DNA of 64,000 nucleotides, taken from an uncultured Lachnospiraceae bacterium (GTDB lineage Bacteria > Bacillota > Clostridia > Lachnospirales > Lachnospiraceae). The position numbers were made by a program, and so were the translations under genes. The stretch lies in NCBI GenBank assembly GCA_910579865.1, contig CAJTXA010000012.1, forward strand, positions 69,405 through 133,404, written 5' to 3'. Shown in pieces: positions 7,933 through 17,417 of this stretch. Each line of letters starts with the position of its first letter. Position 1 is the first letter of the stretch. Below the pieces are notes generated by a model. It worked only from the letters and a program-made list of their open reading frames with translations, was not told the origin of the DNA and searched no databases.

Positions 7933-10083
7933 TTATTCTACCAAACCGGCAGGATCTAATATCAAAGCAATGCTTCCATCGCCTAACTGTGTACAGCCTG
8001 ACAAGCCCTTTACTTTTTTGATATAGGACGGAATCGGCTTTACTACAATCTCTTGTTCCCCAATCAGCTTATCTACAAAAAGACAAATCTTCTTATCTTC
8101 TACCTCAAGAATCAGCATAATTCCTTCTTCTACCGAACTTTCGTAATTGCTCATGCCATACCATTCTCCTAAACGGAGTACTGGAAAACAATCTCCACGA
8201 ATCATAATATATTCATCTCCATTTGGCTCATGAATCATCATTTCCTCAGTCACACGAACAAATTCTTTAATTACACCTGTTTCCAATACAAATGACGAAC
8301 CTCCCGTTTTCATTACAATTCCATCAATAATTGCCAGCGTCAATGGTATCTTCAAACTCATAGTACTTCCAAATCCTGCTTCGCTTTCAATATCTAACAT
8401 TCCACCAATTGCCTGAATATTTTGTACTACAACATCCATACCAACGCCTCTTCCAGAGTATTCGGTAATCTGCTCATTTGTTGAAAATCCTGGTAAAGTA
8501 ATAAATTGATAAATTTCTTTATTTGTATAAGATTCAATTGGTTTTTTCTCATCCAAAATTCCTTGTTTTCTTGCTTTTGCAAGAATTTTATCCCTGTCAA
8601 GTCCTTTTCCATTATCCTGAACGCTAATCCATACTTTACCAGCTTCTGTTCTTGCCATTAACGTAATTTTTCCCTTATCTGGCTTTCCACTATCAATTCT
8701 CTCTTGATTCGTTTCAATTCCATGATCAACTGCATTTCTTACTAAATGCATCAGAGGATCAGAAATATGTTCAATAATATTTTTATCTACCTCTGTTTGC
8801 TCTCCAACCATCTCAAATTCAATATCTTTTCCAAGTTTCCTAGATACATCAAATACAATACGATTCATCTTTTGGAACGTATTTGTCAAAGGAACCATTC
8901 GCATTGACATAATTACATTTTGTAAATCAGTAGAAATCTTAGCAAGTTGAGCCGCAGCTTTATTAAAGTTCGCAAGATTGAGTCCAGGAACTTTCAAATC
9001 AGGATTTTGTAATACCACTGACTCTGAAATAACCAATTCTCCAATTAAATCCATTAATTGATCCATTTTACTTACATTTACACTAATAAAAGATGCTTTT
9101 TCCGTTTTTGATTTATCTTTTGCTAGTTTCTTCTGTTTTCCTGGTTCTTTGGACTTAATAACAAAATCACCAGGAGCAATCTGTGGCTTTTCTGTTTTCT
9201 TTTCTGTTTCCTCCACCGTTGCCTGTGCTCGTGCTTCAATCACTTCTACACTGGAATCTAAATCAATATGAAGATCTCCATGTCCTCCAAAGTCAAAACC
9301 TTGCAAAAATTCTTCTGCCTTACATTCGAAAATCTCTACTTTCTCAATATCATATCCTTCACTAATTACTTTACGAATATCCTCTTCACTGCATTGTGCC
9401 TGCAGTAACATACGAAATCCATCCTGCAAAATTGTTTCTGAACTACTTTCATCTGATATAATATCCTCTGGAGAATATAATAAATCTTCTGCAAGTTCTC
9501 TTAATGCATAGACGGTTTTATAGGCATGAATATTTGCCATCTGTGTTCCTGGAAAAAAGGTAATATAGATTTTATAAAAGCGACTTGCACTTGTTGCAAC
9601 TGGAGCAATATAGAACTGTTTTGGTTCTACATGCACATTCTCTGGTGGAGGTGCTGCTCCTTTTTTCTTTGAACCATTTTTAATTCCTTCCAAAAATTTA
9701 TCCAGTCTTTTAATCAATTCACTGGCATCTCCATCCACAGCATCGCCGTTACGGATTTTTTCCATCTCATTTGATATAAAATCTTCTACCTCCAATACAT
9801 GTTCCACCAGTTCTACATGAGGTACATTTTCCGGATGAGACTCTCTTAAATAGTAAAAAACATCCTCCAATTTATGTGATACCGCCGTTATATTGTCAAA
9901 CATCATAATACCAGAGGAACCTTTAATTGTATGCATGGTTCTGAATATTTCATTTATGCTGTCTTCATCAAAACAATCTGCATCCTTTTGCTCTAAAACA
10001 ATCTCCTGAAGCTGTTCTAGCAACTGCTGATTTTCAAACAGATATATTTCCAGCATGTCTTCTGTGTTAAATTCTTCAGCCAT
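7933..10083 (-). CDS. cheA: chemotaxis histidine kinase CheA
   Basis: 716 aa with all five regions: P1 HPt (MHTIKGSSGIM, His51), a P2-like response-regulator docking region around 160-270, P3 dimerisation (MDQLMDLIGELVI), P4 kinase (HLVRNAVDHGIE, VQDNGKGLD, GRGVGMDVV) and a C-terminal CheW-like P5. Its usual role is receptor-controlled phosphorylation of CheY and CheB. The start ATG follows AAAGGAGAAGGAT. Several other kinases and receivers in the same operon are possible extra partners. Confidence 0.96.
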   Translation of the reverse strand: MAEEFNTEDMLEIYLFENQQLLEQLQEIVLEQKDADCFDEDSINEIFRTMHTIKGSSGIMMFDNITAVSHKLEDVFYYLRESHPENVPHVELVEHVLEVEDFISNEMEKIRNGDAVDGDASELIKRLDKFLEGIKNGSKKKGAAPPPENVHVEPKQFYIAPVATSASRFYKIYITFFPGTQMANIHAYKTVYALRELAEDLLYSPEDIISDESSSETILQDGFRMLLQAQCSEEDIRKVISEGYDIEKVEIFECKAEEFLQGFDFGGHGDLHIDLDSSVEVIEARAQATVEETEKKTEKPQIAPGDFVIKSKEPGKQKKLAKDKSKTEKASFISVNVSKMDQLMDLIGELVISESVVLQNPDLKVPGLNLANFNKAAAQLAKISTDLQNVIMSMRMVPLTNTFQKMNRIVFDVSRKLGKDIEFEMVGEQTEVDKNIIEHISDPLMHLVRNAVDHGIETNQERIDSGKPDKGKITLMARTEAGKVWISVQDNGKGLDRDKILAKARKQGILDEKKPIESYTNKEIYQFITLPGFSTNEQITEYSGRGVGMDVVVQNIQAIGGMLDIESEAGFGSTMSLKIPLTLAIIDGIVMKTGGSSFVLETGVIKEFVRVTEEMMIHEPNGDEYIMIRGDCFPVLRLGEWYGMSNYESSVEEGIMLILEVEDKKICLFVDKLIGEQEIVVKPIPSYIKKVKGLSGCTQLGDGSIALILDPAGLVE

Positions 10084-10122
10084 ATCCTTCTCCTTTCCTG
10101 CATATTCCAGTCTGTTCTTCTG

Positions 10123-10515
10123 TTAAATCAAATTCAACTTTTTTAACGCCTGCTCAAATCTTCCCTGATCAATTGGTTTTCCAGAATAAATTGTACAGCC
10201 TAACTCAAATGCCAGCTTTACATTTCTCTCTTCATTTAAAGCAGTTGTCATAATCACTTTCACTGCTTTCTCTTCTGGAACATTTCTTTGCTTTTCCAAA
10301 TTTCGAATTCCTGTTAATGCCTGATAACCATCCATAACTGGCATCATAACATCCAAACAAACCAAATCATAAGGCTCATCGTCTTCTAAGGCCATCATAA
10401 ACGCATCCACTGCTTCCATTCCATCGACTGTTACATCACATTCACCATACTTTGACAGAAAATTTACCATAAATTTTCTTGTTACAAAATCGTCTTCTGC
10501 TAATAGAATCTTCAT
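10123..10515 (-). CDS. single-domain response regulator, CheY-like
   Basis: 130 aa receiver only: acidic pair EDD at 7-9, phosphoacceptor Asp55 in CLDVMMPVMDG, MTTA switch residue and the conserved Lys in SGKPI. It sits between cheB and cheA, which suggests it is a CheA target. Whether it binds the flagellar switch or serves a non-flagellar output cannot be told, so no symbol is given. Confidence 0.9.
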   Translation of the reverse strand: MKILLAEDDFVTRKFMVNFLSKYGECDVTVDGMEAVDAFMMALEDDEPYDLVCLDVMMPVMDGYQALTGIRNLEKQRNVPEEKAVKVIMTTALNEERNVKLAFELGCTIYSGKPIDQGRFEQALKKLNLI

Positions 10516-10527
10516 ACTTTATCTCCT

Positions 10528-11556
10528 CTACATTTTATTTAATAATGCATATGTTCTTCCTGCGATGTCATTCAATTTCTCCTGATATTCCACCGCCCCT
10601 AGATCATAGGCAACTTTTGGCATCCCATATACTACACAAGTCGATTCATCCTGTCCTATTGTTCTGGCTCCCGCTTTTCTCATAGCCAGCAAGCCCTTTG
10701 CTCCATCACCACCCATACCAGTCAAAATAATTCCTACCGCATGAGCTCCTGCTACCTTTGCAACAGAATCAAACAATACATCAACAGAAGGACAGTGGCC
10801 ATTTACTTTTGGTCCTTTCTTTACTTCCACCTGATAAGCTCCATTTACCTTTACTAAATGCATATGCATATCTCCACCTGGTGCAATCAGTGCGTGTCCG
10901 GGTAACACTCGGTCTCCTGTACGAGCCTCCTTTACCTGAATCCGGCACTGATCATTCAATCGTTTTGCATACATCCCCGTAAACCCAGGAGGCATATGTT
11001 GCACAATCACAATTCCTGGAATATCTGTTCCATAATTCTTTACTACAGAAAAAATTGCTTCTGTTCCTCCTGTAGAAGCTCCTATTGCTACAATTAGATT
11101 ATTTCCTTTTACTGAGAGATATTGTTGTTCTTGTACCATTGTAGCTTTTTTAATATTTCCAATCTTAGCAGTAGATGCAATTTTAATTTTTACCAAAAGC
11201 TCATTTCGAATAAAGTCCTGTAACTGTGTTCGGCTAGATACAGCTGGCTTTGCTACAAAATCCACTGCTCCTGCATTCATTGCATCAAACACTTTATCGC
11301 TTAAAGCACTAATTACTACAACAGGAAGCGGATATTGAGGCATTAGCTTTCTTAAAAATTCAATTCCACTCATTCTTGGAAGCTCTACATCCAATGTCAT
11401 AACATCTGGTTTATGTGCCAAAATTGCATCTCTTGCTTCAAATGGATCTTTTGCAGTTGCCACCACCTGTATTGCAGGATCTCTGCTCAGATTTTGTACC
11501 AACAGTTCTCGAAATACGATAGAATCATCCACAACTAACACTCTAATCGGCCGCAT
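10528..11556 (-). CDS. cheB: protein-glutamate methylesterase/deamidase CheB
   Basis: 342 aa: N-terminal receiver (Asp in MTLDVELPRMSG) and C-terminal esterase with catalytic Ser in IGASTGGTEAI, His in QHMPPGFT and Asp in GMGGDGAKG. It demethylates receptors for adaptation. Its ribosome binding site lies inside the last codons of cheR, and only 3 bases separate the genes, so translation is probably coupled. Confidence 0.96.
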   Translation of the reverse strand: MRPIRVLVVDDSIVFRELLVQNLSRDPAIQVVATAKDPFEARDAILAHKPDVMTLDVELPRMSGIEFLRKLMPQYPLPVVVISALSDKVFDAMNAGAVDFVAKPAVSSRTQLQDFIRNELLVKIKIASTAKIGNIKKATMVQEQQYLSVKGNNLIVAIGASTGGTEAIFSVVKNYGTDIPGIVIVQHMPPGFTGMYAKRLNDQCRIQVKEARTGDRVLPGHALIAPGGDMHMHLVKVNGAYQVEVKKGPKVNGHCPSVDVLFDSVAKVAGAHAVGIILTGMGGDGAKGLLAMRKAGARTIGQDESTCVVYGMPKVAYDLGAVEYQEKLNDIAGRTYALLNKM

Positions 11557-11559
11557 CTT

Positions 11560-12402
11560 TTATTTTCCTTCCTTCTTTCTAAATATTGACGGTTGGATAA
11601 TCTGAAATGGCGTACTGTTTCGATCTAGCGTTTCTGTTGTTCCAATAAACAAATAACCGCCCGGTTCCATACTATCATATACCTTTTGAATCAGTGCTTT
11701 CTTTGTCTTATCGTCAAAATATATCATCACATTTCTTAAAAAAACAACATGTAATTTTTTCTTAAATGGAAAAGGATCCATTAGATTAAATTGACGGAAG
11801 ATAACTTCCTTTTTCAAATCACCCTTTACCATATACTGCATCTCTCCAGCAATTGGAGTAAAAAAATGTTTCTTCCATTGTTCAGGAAGATTTTTTAGTT
11901 GATCTGCAGTATAAACTCCTGCAATTGCCTGCTGTAACACCTTAGTAGAAATATCTGTTGCTAATACTTTTGTATCCCATTTACTATGTTCCATACCAAA
12001 AAAATCTACTAATACCATCGCAATCATATAGGGTTCCTCACCAGTAGAAGCTGCACCACACCAGATACGTAAATCCCTTTTATTGCTTTCCTTTGTCTTT
12101 AACCAGGGAAGCACGACCTTTTTTAAATAGTCAAAATGTTCAAATTCCCGCATAAAATAAGTATGATTTGTTGTCAGAAAGTTAACTAACATTTTTTCCA
12201 ATGTACCTGAGCGATCTGCTTGCATTGCATCTAAATATTCATTAAAATTTTTCCAACCATTTGATCTAATGTAATTCTCCATACGGCCATTGATAATTAC
12301 TTTTTTCTGACTTAAATCAATTCCATAATGTTGTTTCATATAAGTGGAAACTCGAATAAATTCTTCCTCTGTTATCACCTTTTCTTCCTCCTGGTCTAAC
12401 AT
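11560..12402 (-). CDS. cheR: chemotaxis protein methyltransferase CheR
   Basis: 280 aa. N-terminal helical domain, then SAM-binding CGAASTGEEPYMIAM, acidic ATDIS and FLRNVMIYFD. The substrate-side motif is TTNHTYFMRE. It methylates receptor glutamates. Its start overlaps the 3' end of the upstream regulator by 7 bases, so the operon continues without a break. Confidence 0.96.
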   Translation of the reverse strand: MLDQEEEKVITEEEFIRVSTYMKQHYGIDLSQKKVIINGRMENYIRSNGWKNFNEYLDAMQADRSGTLEKMLVNFLTTNHTYFMREFEHFDYLKKVVLPWLKTKESNKRDLRIWCGAASTGEEPYMIAMVLVDFFGMEHSKWDTKVLATDISTKVLQQAIAGVYTADQLKNLPEQWKKHFFTPIAGEMQYMVKGDLKKEVIFRQFNLMDPFPFKKKLHVVFLRNVMIYFDDKTKKALIQKVYDSMEPGGYLFIGTTETLDRNSTPFQIIQPSIFRKKEGK

Positions 12403-13442
12403 AATTGGCGTGATATCTTACAGCAAATTTCAAAAATATCTGGATTAAACCGAATACCAGATTCCTTTCTCATCTGATCTAATGCTTCCTCTCTGCTGTA
12501 ACCTATCTCTCCTGTCAATACACAATAAGTTGACATAATAGAAACAATCTGTGCTGCAAGTGGAATTTCTTCTTGTTTCAAACCATCTGGATATCCACTT
12601 CCATCCCAATTTTCGTGATGATGACGGGTAATATCAATCGAAGTACTAATAAATTCATTATAATCATTATTGACATGTAAATCCTCTAAAAGTTTCGCTC
12701 CTATTTTGGTATGATTCTGAATAATAGAAATCTCTTCCTCTGTTAGTCCTGATCTTTTTTGCAGTATTTCCTTCGAAATTCCAATCTTTCCGATATCACA
12801 AAGCGGTGCTGCCAACTCAATCGTGTCAATAAATGTATCGGATATTTTATCTCCAAATTGAAGAGAAAGTTGCATCCCCTGTGCCAATATTTGACAATTA
12901 TATTTTAATCGTTCAATATGTTTTTCTCCATAACTTGAATTTTGTGAAGCAATATTAGCCAATGCATACAAAATATTCTTTTTCTCCATCTCCATCTGCT
13001 TTAACTGCTCATTAACCGAAACTTGTAATCGCCGATTTAATTCCACAAGCTCATGTTTTGCTTTTAATAACCGAAGATGTACACCAACACGTGCCTGTAT
13101 AATCTCTGGAACAAATGGCTTTGTAATATAATCTTCACCCCCTAACAAAAATCCCTCTACAATATCCTCTGGATTATCAAATGCTGAAATAAAAATAACT
13201 GAGATATCCTTTGTTTTCTCATTTCCTTTTAAAACCTTACAAAGTTGATATCCATCAATTCCAGGCATTGAAATATCAGTTAATATCAAATGAGGTGATA
13301 ATTGTGGTATTATCTCCAAAGCTTCTTCTCCACTCTCTGCCAAAGTAGGGGAATATCCCATATTAATTATAATATCTTCTAAAATCAACCGATTTGTTTC
13401 CATATCATCTACAATTAGAATTCGTTCTTTTCCTGCATCCAT
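12396..13442 (-). CDS. response regulator with degenerate HD-GYP domain
   Basis: About 348 aa: receiver (Asp in LTDISMPGIDG, KPF at the end), coiled linker (about 130-165) and an HD-GYP-like domain. The domain keeps DIGKIG and HHENWDGSGYPDGL, but the metal-binding HD pair is replaced (LCDIGKIG, Cys for His) and the later DVYDAL is replaced by STYCVL. Hydrolysis of cyclic di-GMP is therefore doubtful, and it may be a binding or scaffold protein. The ATG at 13442 is preferred because GGAGG precedes it, although the spacing is long (13); the frame is open to an ATG at 13481. Confidence 0.85.
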   Translation of the reverse strand: MDAGKERILIVDDMETNRLILEDIIINMGYSPTLAESGEEALEIIPQLSPHLILTDISMPGIDGYQLCKVLKGNEKTKDISVIFISAFDNPEDIVEGFLLGGEDYITKPFVPEIIQARVGVHLRLLKAKHELVELNRRLQVSVNEQLKQMEMEKKNILYALANIASQNSSYGEKHIERLKYNCQILAQGMQLSLQFGDKISDTFIDTIELAAPLCDIGKIGISKEILQKRSGLTEEEISIIQNHTKIGAKLLEDLHVNNDYNEFISTSIDITRHHHENWDGSGYPDGLKQEEIPLAAQIVSIMSTYCVLTGEIGYSREEALDQMRKESGIRFNPDIFEICCKISRQLC

Positions 13443-13505
13443 TCTCTGAAATCTGCCTCCTTTCTTAATTTTCTTATACATCGATTAATAAAATATCTAC
13501 CATAT

Positions 13506-14939
13506 TTATTTTACTTCTATTACTTTTGTCAATTCCTTATATTCTGTTACTACTTTATCATAATTTTCTTTTTGAATTGCCATCTTTAACCGCAAAATTA
13601 ATCGGCTGATTTCACGTGGTGCTCCTTCTGTCAACTGCTTTACTGTTTCCATAAACATCTCCGCTTTTTCCCAGTTTTCCATCTCAACACAAAGAATTAA
13701 TTTTGATAAGGTACGTTTAAGATTTTCCTGATTTTCTCTTGTTCCATATTCTTTCACTGGATCAAAATCTTCGTTACTATCTCCAATTCCAAAAGTAGCT
13801 GACAAGGCAGATTGTTTTCTATCACTCTCTTGAAGCAGTGCAATATCTTCCTCTGCTACACCTACCCAAATTGAAAAAGAAAAAATACTTCCTTTATTCT
13901 TTTCACTTTCTACCTCAATTCTTCCACCCATCAATTCCACAAGCTGTTTACAAATATTCAATCCTAAACCAGTTCCACCATATTTTCTAGAAATGGAAGC
14001 ATCTACCTGAGAAAAACTTTGAAATAATTTATCTTTATCTGTTTTATCAATTCCAATTCCTGTATCTGAAACAATAAAAAACAACTCTACTTTATCGTTC
14101 ACTTGTGCTGTTCGAAAAATTTCCACAGTAATCTTTCCTAACGCTGTAAATTTCAATGCATTTGACAGCAAATTATTTAAAACTTGCACAATACGTAATT
14201 CATCCCCAATAATATACTCTGGCACTTGAGGAGACACTGTCATAAAAAATCCCAATCCTTTTTCTGTAATCTTATTAATATGCTGTGCCTTCACATAATC
14301 TAACATATTCCGAAAGTGAAATTTACATAATTCAAACGTAAACTTTCCTGCTTCTAATTTGGAAAAATCAAGAATATTATTAATAATTTTATTCATATCT
14401 CCACAACATCGTTCTATAATCCGCAGACCTTTTTCGGTTCGCTGCTCAACTTCTTCACTTAATAATTCTCTTACATTTCCCAATATTCCATTTACTGGCG
14501 TTCGTAATTCATGTGTTACATTTGCCACAAACTCAGACTTTACTTTTGCTGCTTGTTGTGCTTCCTGCCTTACTTGTTCAATTTCTCTGCTTAAAAATTC
14601 TTTTTCCAATATATCATTGGCCATGCATATATATGTATCTTTTAACTCTTCACTTAATATTATTTTTGCTTCTACTGGAAAACAAGTATTATTCTTCCGA
14701 TAAGCTACTATATTCTCAACTTTATCCTCAAATACAAAATCTGTTTCAAATCCATCCTCAGAATTTTTGAACGTGTTAGGAAAAACATCACTGATGTTCT
14801 TACCATATAAATCATTTTCATATTCTAGCTTTTCTCTTGCTATCGTATTCCCATAAAAGATCGTTCCTTTTTGATCAAACATAAGAATCATCTCTAATGC
14901 TTTTTCCATAGGAAAGATATCGCTTTCCTTTCGTTCCAT
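13506..14939 (-). CDS. PAS-domain sensor histidine kinase, soluble
   Basis: About 477 aa with no membrane segment. PAS-like domain (about 10-115), then a short coil, HisKA with VTHELRTPVNGILG, HATPase with NLLSNALKF, DTGIGI and GTGLGLNI, and about 110 C-terminal helical residues without a receiver. The ATG at 14939 (MERKESDIF) is used because AGGAGG lies 7 bases upstream; the longer frame to 15014 adds 25 residues with no support. It is second in the operon, between the two REC-HD regulators, which are plausible targets. Confidence 0.88.
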   Translation of the reverse strand: MERKESDIFPMEKALEMILMFDQKGTIFYGNTIAREKLEYENDLYGKNISDVFPNTFKNSEDGFETDFVFEDKVENIVAYRKNNTCFPVEAKIILSEELKDTYICMANDILEKEFLSREIEQVRQEAQQAAKVKSEFVANVTHELRTPVNGILGNVRELLSEEVEQRTEKGLRIIERCCGDMNKIINNILDFSKLEAGKFTFELCKFHFRNMLDYVKAQHINKITEKGLGFFMTVSPQVPEYIIGDELRIVQVLNNLLSNALKFTALGKITVEIFRTAQVNDKVELFFIVSDTGIGIDKTDKDKLFQSFSQVDASISRKYGGTGLGLNICKQLVELMGGRIEVESEKNKGSIFSFSIWVGVAEEDIALLQESDRKQSALSATFGIGDSNEDFDPVKEYGTRENQENLKRTLSKLILCVEMENWEKAEMFMETVKQLTEGAPREISRLILRLKMAIQKENYDKVVTEYKELTKVIEVK

Positions 14940-15017
14940 ATTATTCCTCCTCAGGCCAAACTCAAAAGAGGGCAACAAAAATAAATATTTTTGCTGCCTT
15001 GCTATCTGTTTCAAATA

Positions 15018-16100
15018 TCATAAAAAATTAAACATTTTAATTACTTCCACAATATTGAAGAACTCATCTCTGGCAAGCTCAAAGCATTCCAGTACATCTG
15101 GTGCAAATTGACCACATTCACCTCTTAAAATCATATCAAATGCTTCACTATTGGAAAAAGATTCCTTATATACTCTTGGACTTACTAATGCATCATATAC
15201 ATCTGCAAGTGAAACAACCTGTGCACTAATTGGTATTTCATCTTCCACAAGATGATCTGGATATCCTCCTCCATCCCATCTCTCATGATGATAGCGGCAA
15301 ATTTCATAACAATAACGATAAAAATCACTTGCCTTATCCCGATAACATTTTTCTAACATATCACATCCAATCGTAGTATGCGACTTCATAATCTCGTATT
15401 CTTCATCCGTCAAACGTGATGATTTTAACAAAATAGCATCTGGAATCCCAATCTTTCCAATATCATGCAATGCTGATGCACGAATAATTTCCTCCATCTG
15501 TTCCTCTGTCAAACCATACTTTGGAAAATAACGCATTAGATACTTTAACAATATTCTTGTAAAATATTTGATTCGTCTAGTATGTTCTCCTGTTTCTGCA
15601 CTTCTAAATTCTACAATAGAACTTAATGCTTCAATCATCAATTCATTTCCCTTACGAATTTCTTTTTCCTTTGCCCGAATCGCACTTTCTTGTTCCTTTA
15701 GACGAATCTCCATATTACGTTTATTTTGATAGAGTTCAATAATATTTTTACTTCTTCTTTTTACAATATGTGGATAAAACGGTTTATGCATTACATCTGC
15801 TACCCCATAAGAGTATGCCTTATCCTCACTGTCTCTTACTGTTTCGCTGGTAATCAAAATAACAGGAATTCGATCTAGCAAGTTATGTTCCTTCATATAA
15901 TCCAATACCCGAAACCCATTTAAAATAGGCATTACAATATCCAACAAAATTAATACAATATTATGATTTTTTTCAATTTCATAGATTGCATCCTGACCGT
16001 TCGATGCTTCAATCGTTTCATATTCCTCACGAAACATTTCATTCAGTATCGCACGATTCACTTCTCCATCATCTACAATCAATATCTGCTGTGTTTTCAT
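15018..16100 (-). CDS. response regulator with intact HD-GYP phosphodiesterase domain
   Basis: 360 aa: receiver (Asp in LLDIVMPILNG, Lys in MHKPF), coiled linker and canonical HD-GYP: ALHDIGKIGIPD, HTTIG, YHHERWDGGGYPD and LADVYDAL. The metal ligands and the GYP triad are present, so cyclic di-GMP hydrolysis under phosphorylation control is expected from the family. It is the first gene of the chemosensory operon, directly behind the promoter at 16151-16179, with GGAGAGGG before the ATG. Confidence 0.92.
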   Translation of the reverse strand: MKTQQILIVDDGEVNRAILNEMFREEYETIEASNGQDAIYEIEKNHNIVLILLDIVMPILNGFRVLDYMKEHNLLDRIPVILITSETVRDSEDKAYSYGVADVMHKPFYPHIVKRRSKNIIELYQNKRNMEIRLKEQESAIRAKEKEIRKGNELMIEALSSIVEFRSAETGEHTRRIKYFTRILLKYLMRYFPKYGLTEEQMEEIIRASALHDIGKIGIPDAILLKSSRLTDEEYEIMKSHTTIGCDMLEKCYRDKASDFYRYCYEICRYHHERWDGGGYPDHLVEDEIPISAQVVSLADVYDALVSPRVYKESFSNSEAFDMILRGECGQFAPDVLECFELARDEFFNIVEVIKMFNFL

Positions 16101-16150
16101 GCCCTCTCCTCAACTTCTTCTTGTAAATAAAGAATTTTTCTTTTGCTACT

Positions 16151-16179
16151 AAAATACCATTTTTCCGTATAAATGTCAA
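16151..16179 (-). promoter_or_regulatory. sigma-A promoter of the chemosensory operon
   Basis: Minus strand TTGACA, exactly 17 bases, TATTTT. It drives leftward transcription into the REC-HD-GYP gene. No flagellar sigma-28 (TAAA...GCCGATAA) element is seen, so the operon looks vegetatively expressed rather than part of the late flagellar regulon. Confidence 0.8.
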
Positions 16180-16215
16180 TAAGTTTATTTGATTGATTCA
16201 CCTGACACATTTTGT

Positions 16216-16246
16216 AAAAAAATAGATAATTTTTTATTTTTATCTA
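16216..16246 (-). terminator. intrinsic terminator after the amidase gene
   Basis: The minus-strand stem TAGATAA/TTATCTA is followed by A and seven T. The stem includes the amidase stop codon. It insulates the amidase from the chemosensory operon downstream. Confidence 0.7.
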
Positions 16247-16939
16247 CCTTTCAAAAGCAGTTTCTAAATATTCTAAAATTCCCTTTGCTAAAGTATCTGC
16301 CACCTTCTTCTGATAGTCCTCTGTACATAAAAGTTCTGCCTCTTCCCAATTAGAAAGAAAACCACACTCTACAATAACAATAGGACAAGATACATTTTTT
16401 AACAAATAATAATTATCATTTGACTTTGCTGTTCTTGTTTTTGTTGGTTTTAATCCTTCTATCAAACAGTTTTGCAATGTTTCTGCAATCTTTTTTCCTT
16501 TTTCTGATGTTACATAATAAAATACCTGTGGTCCACTTGCACCTGATTCATGGTAACTATTTTGGTGAATACTAACTGCTAGGATACAACCACTTTTTTC
16601 GATAATCTCACAGCGTTTTCTCATATCAGCAAGTTTTTTATTGGAGTCCTCTTCCTGATACAATCCTTCCTCATTCTCTCTTGTTAAAACTACAGTAATT
16701 CCTTGTTCTTCCAACGCAGTTTTTAAATAATATACAATTTTAAGATTAATATCCTTTTCTAGTATATTATTTACTGCCACTTTACCAGAATCCATTCCGC
16801 CATGTCCAGCATCTAATACTACCACACTCTTTTGTTCTGCTGGTGCCACAACTGCTAAAAGTTCTGATCGTTCTGCTAACAAAGAGACTACTATTAATAA
16901 AATCAATGCTAAAGCCAGCTCCCACTTTTTATCGCTCAC
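16244..16939 (-). CDS. cwlD: N-acetylmuramoyl-L-alanine amidase, CwlD-like
   Basis: 231 aa. One N-terminal membrane segment (about 7-30) and an Amidase_3 domain outside the membrane with the zinc ligands in DAGHGGMDSG, the Glu in LEKDINL, His in SIHQNSY, and the terminal catalytic segment VECGFLSNWEE. Size and layout match CwlD, which makes muramic-lactam precursors in spore cortex. The start is a GTG at 16939, five bases after AGGAG. The assignment to CwlD rather than another small amidase is from length and membrane anchor. Confidence 0.8.
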   Translation of the reverse strand: MSDKKWELALALILLIVVSLLAERSELLAVVAPAEQKSVVVLDAGHGGMDSGKVAVNNILEKDINLKIVYYLKTALEEQGITVVLTRENEEGLYQEEDSNKKLADMRKRCEIIEKSGCILAVSIHQNSYHESGASGPQVFYYVTSEKGKKIAETLQNCLIEGLKPTKTRTAKSNDNYYLLKNVSCPIVIVECGFLSNWEEAELLCTEDYQKKVADTLAKGILEYLETAFER

Positions 16940-16997
16940 ATTGGCTCCTATAGAAATGTTTTTAACATTTTATGCACTTAGAAAGTCGCCTATTCTT

Positions 16998-17402
16998 CTA
17001 AAATAACCCTATTATCCAAGCAATAAAACTATCTAATATTTGAAATACAATAGAAAAAACTCCCCATAAAAAACTGCAAGACGCCCATAATTGTATTCGA
17101 AAAGTCCATGAAAAAGAAACTCCTATCCCTATTTGATAAACAGAATATAAAATAAGAAAAATGAACCCAATTGTAGAAAGAACAACTCCGATATAACCAA
17201 TATAAGTTAATTTCCCTAAATCTTGTTGTTCTATATCCTTTGATAACTGCATTTTAGTAAAAAGTTTCTGATAAGGAGTTTTTGCATAAAATGCCCGAAT
17301 CCGCCAATGCTTCACCATACGATATTCACATGCCGTACTTAAAAGTATGTAAACAGAAACTATATAAAAAATTGTTTCTATTATTTTTAAGACAACTTGC
17401 AT
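16998..17402 (-). CDS. membrane protein, unknown
   Basis: 134 aa with three probable membrane segments (about 5-25, 66-90 and 103-130) and a basic loop (RMVKHWRIRAFYAK). I do not recognise a family. GGAGTG precedes the ATG and it follows the GH18 gene by 15 bases, so expression with the wall-active enzymes on both sides is likely. A role in cell-envelope or spore biology is inference from context only. Confidence 0.7.
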   Translation of the reverse strand: MQVVLKIIETIFYIVSVYILLSTACEYRMVKHWRIRAFYAKTPYQKLFTKMQLSKDIEQQDLGKLTYIGYIGVVLSTIGFIFLILYSVYQIGIGVSFSWTFRIQLWASCSFLWGVFSIVFQILDSFIAWIIGLF

Positions 17403-17417
17403 TTACTTCACACTCCA

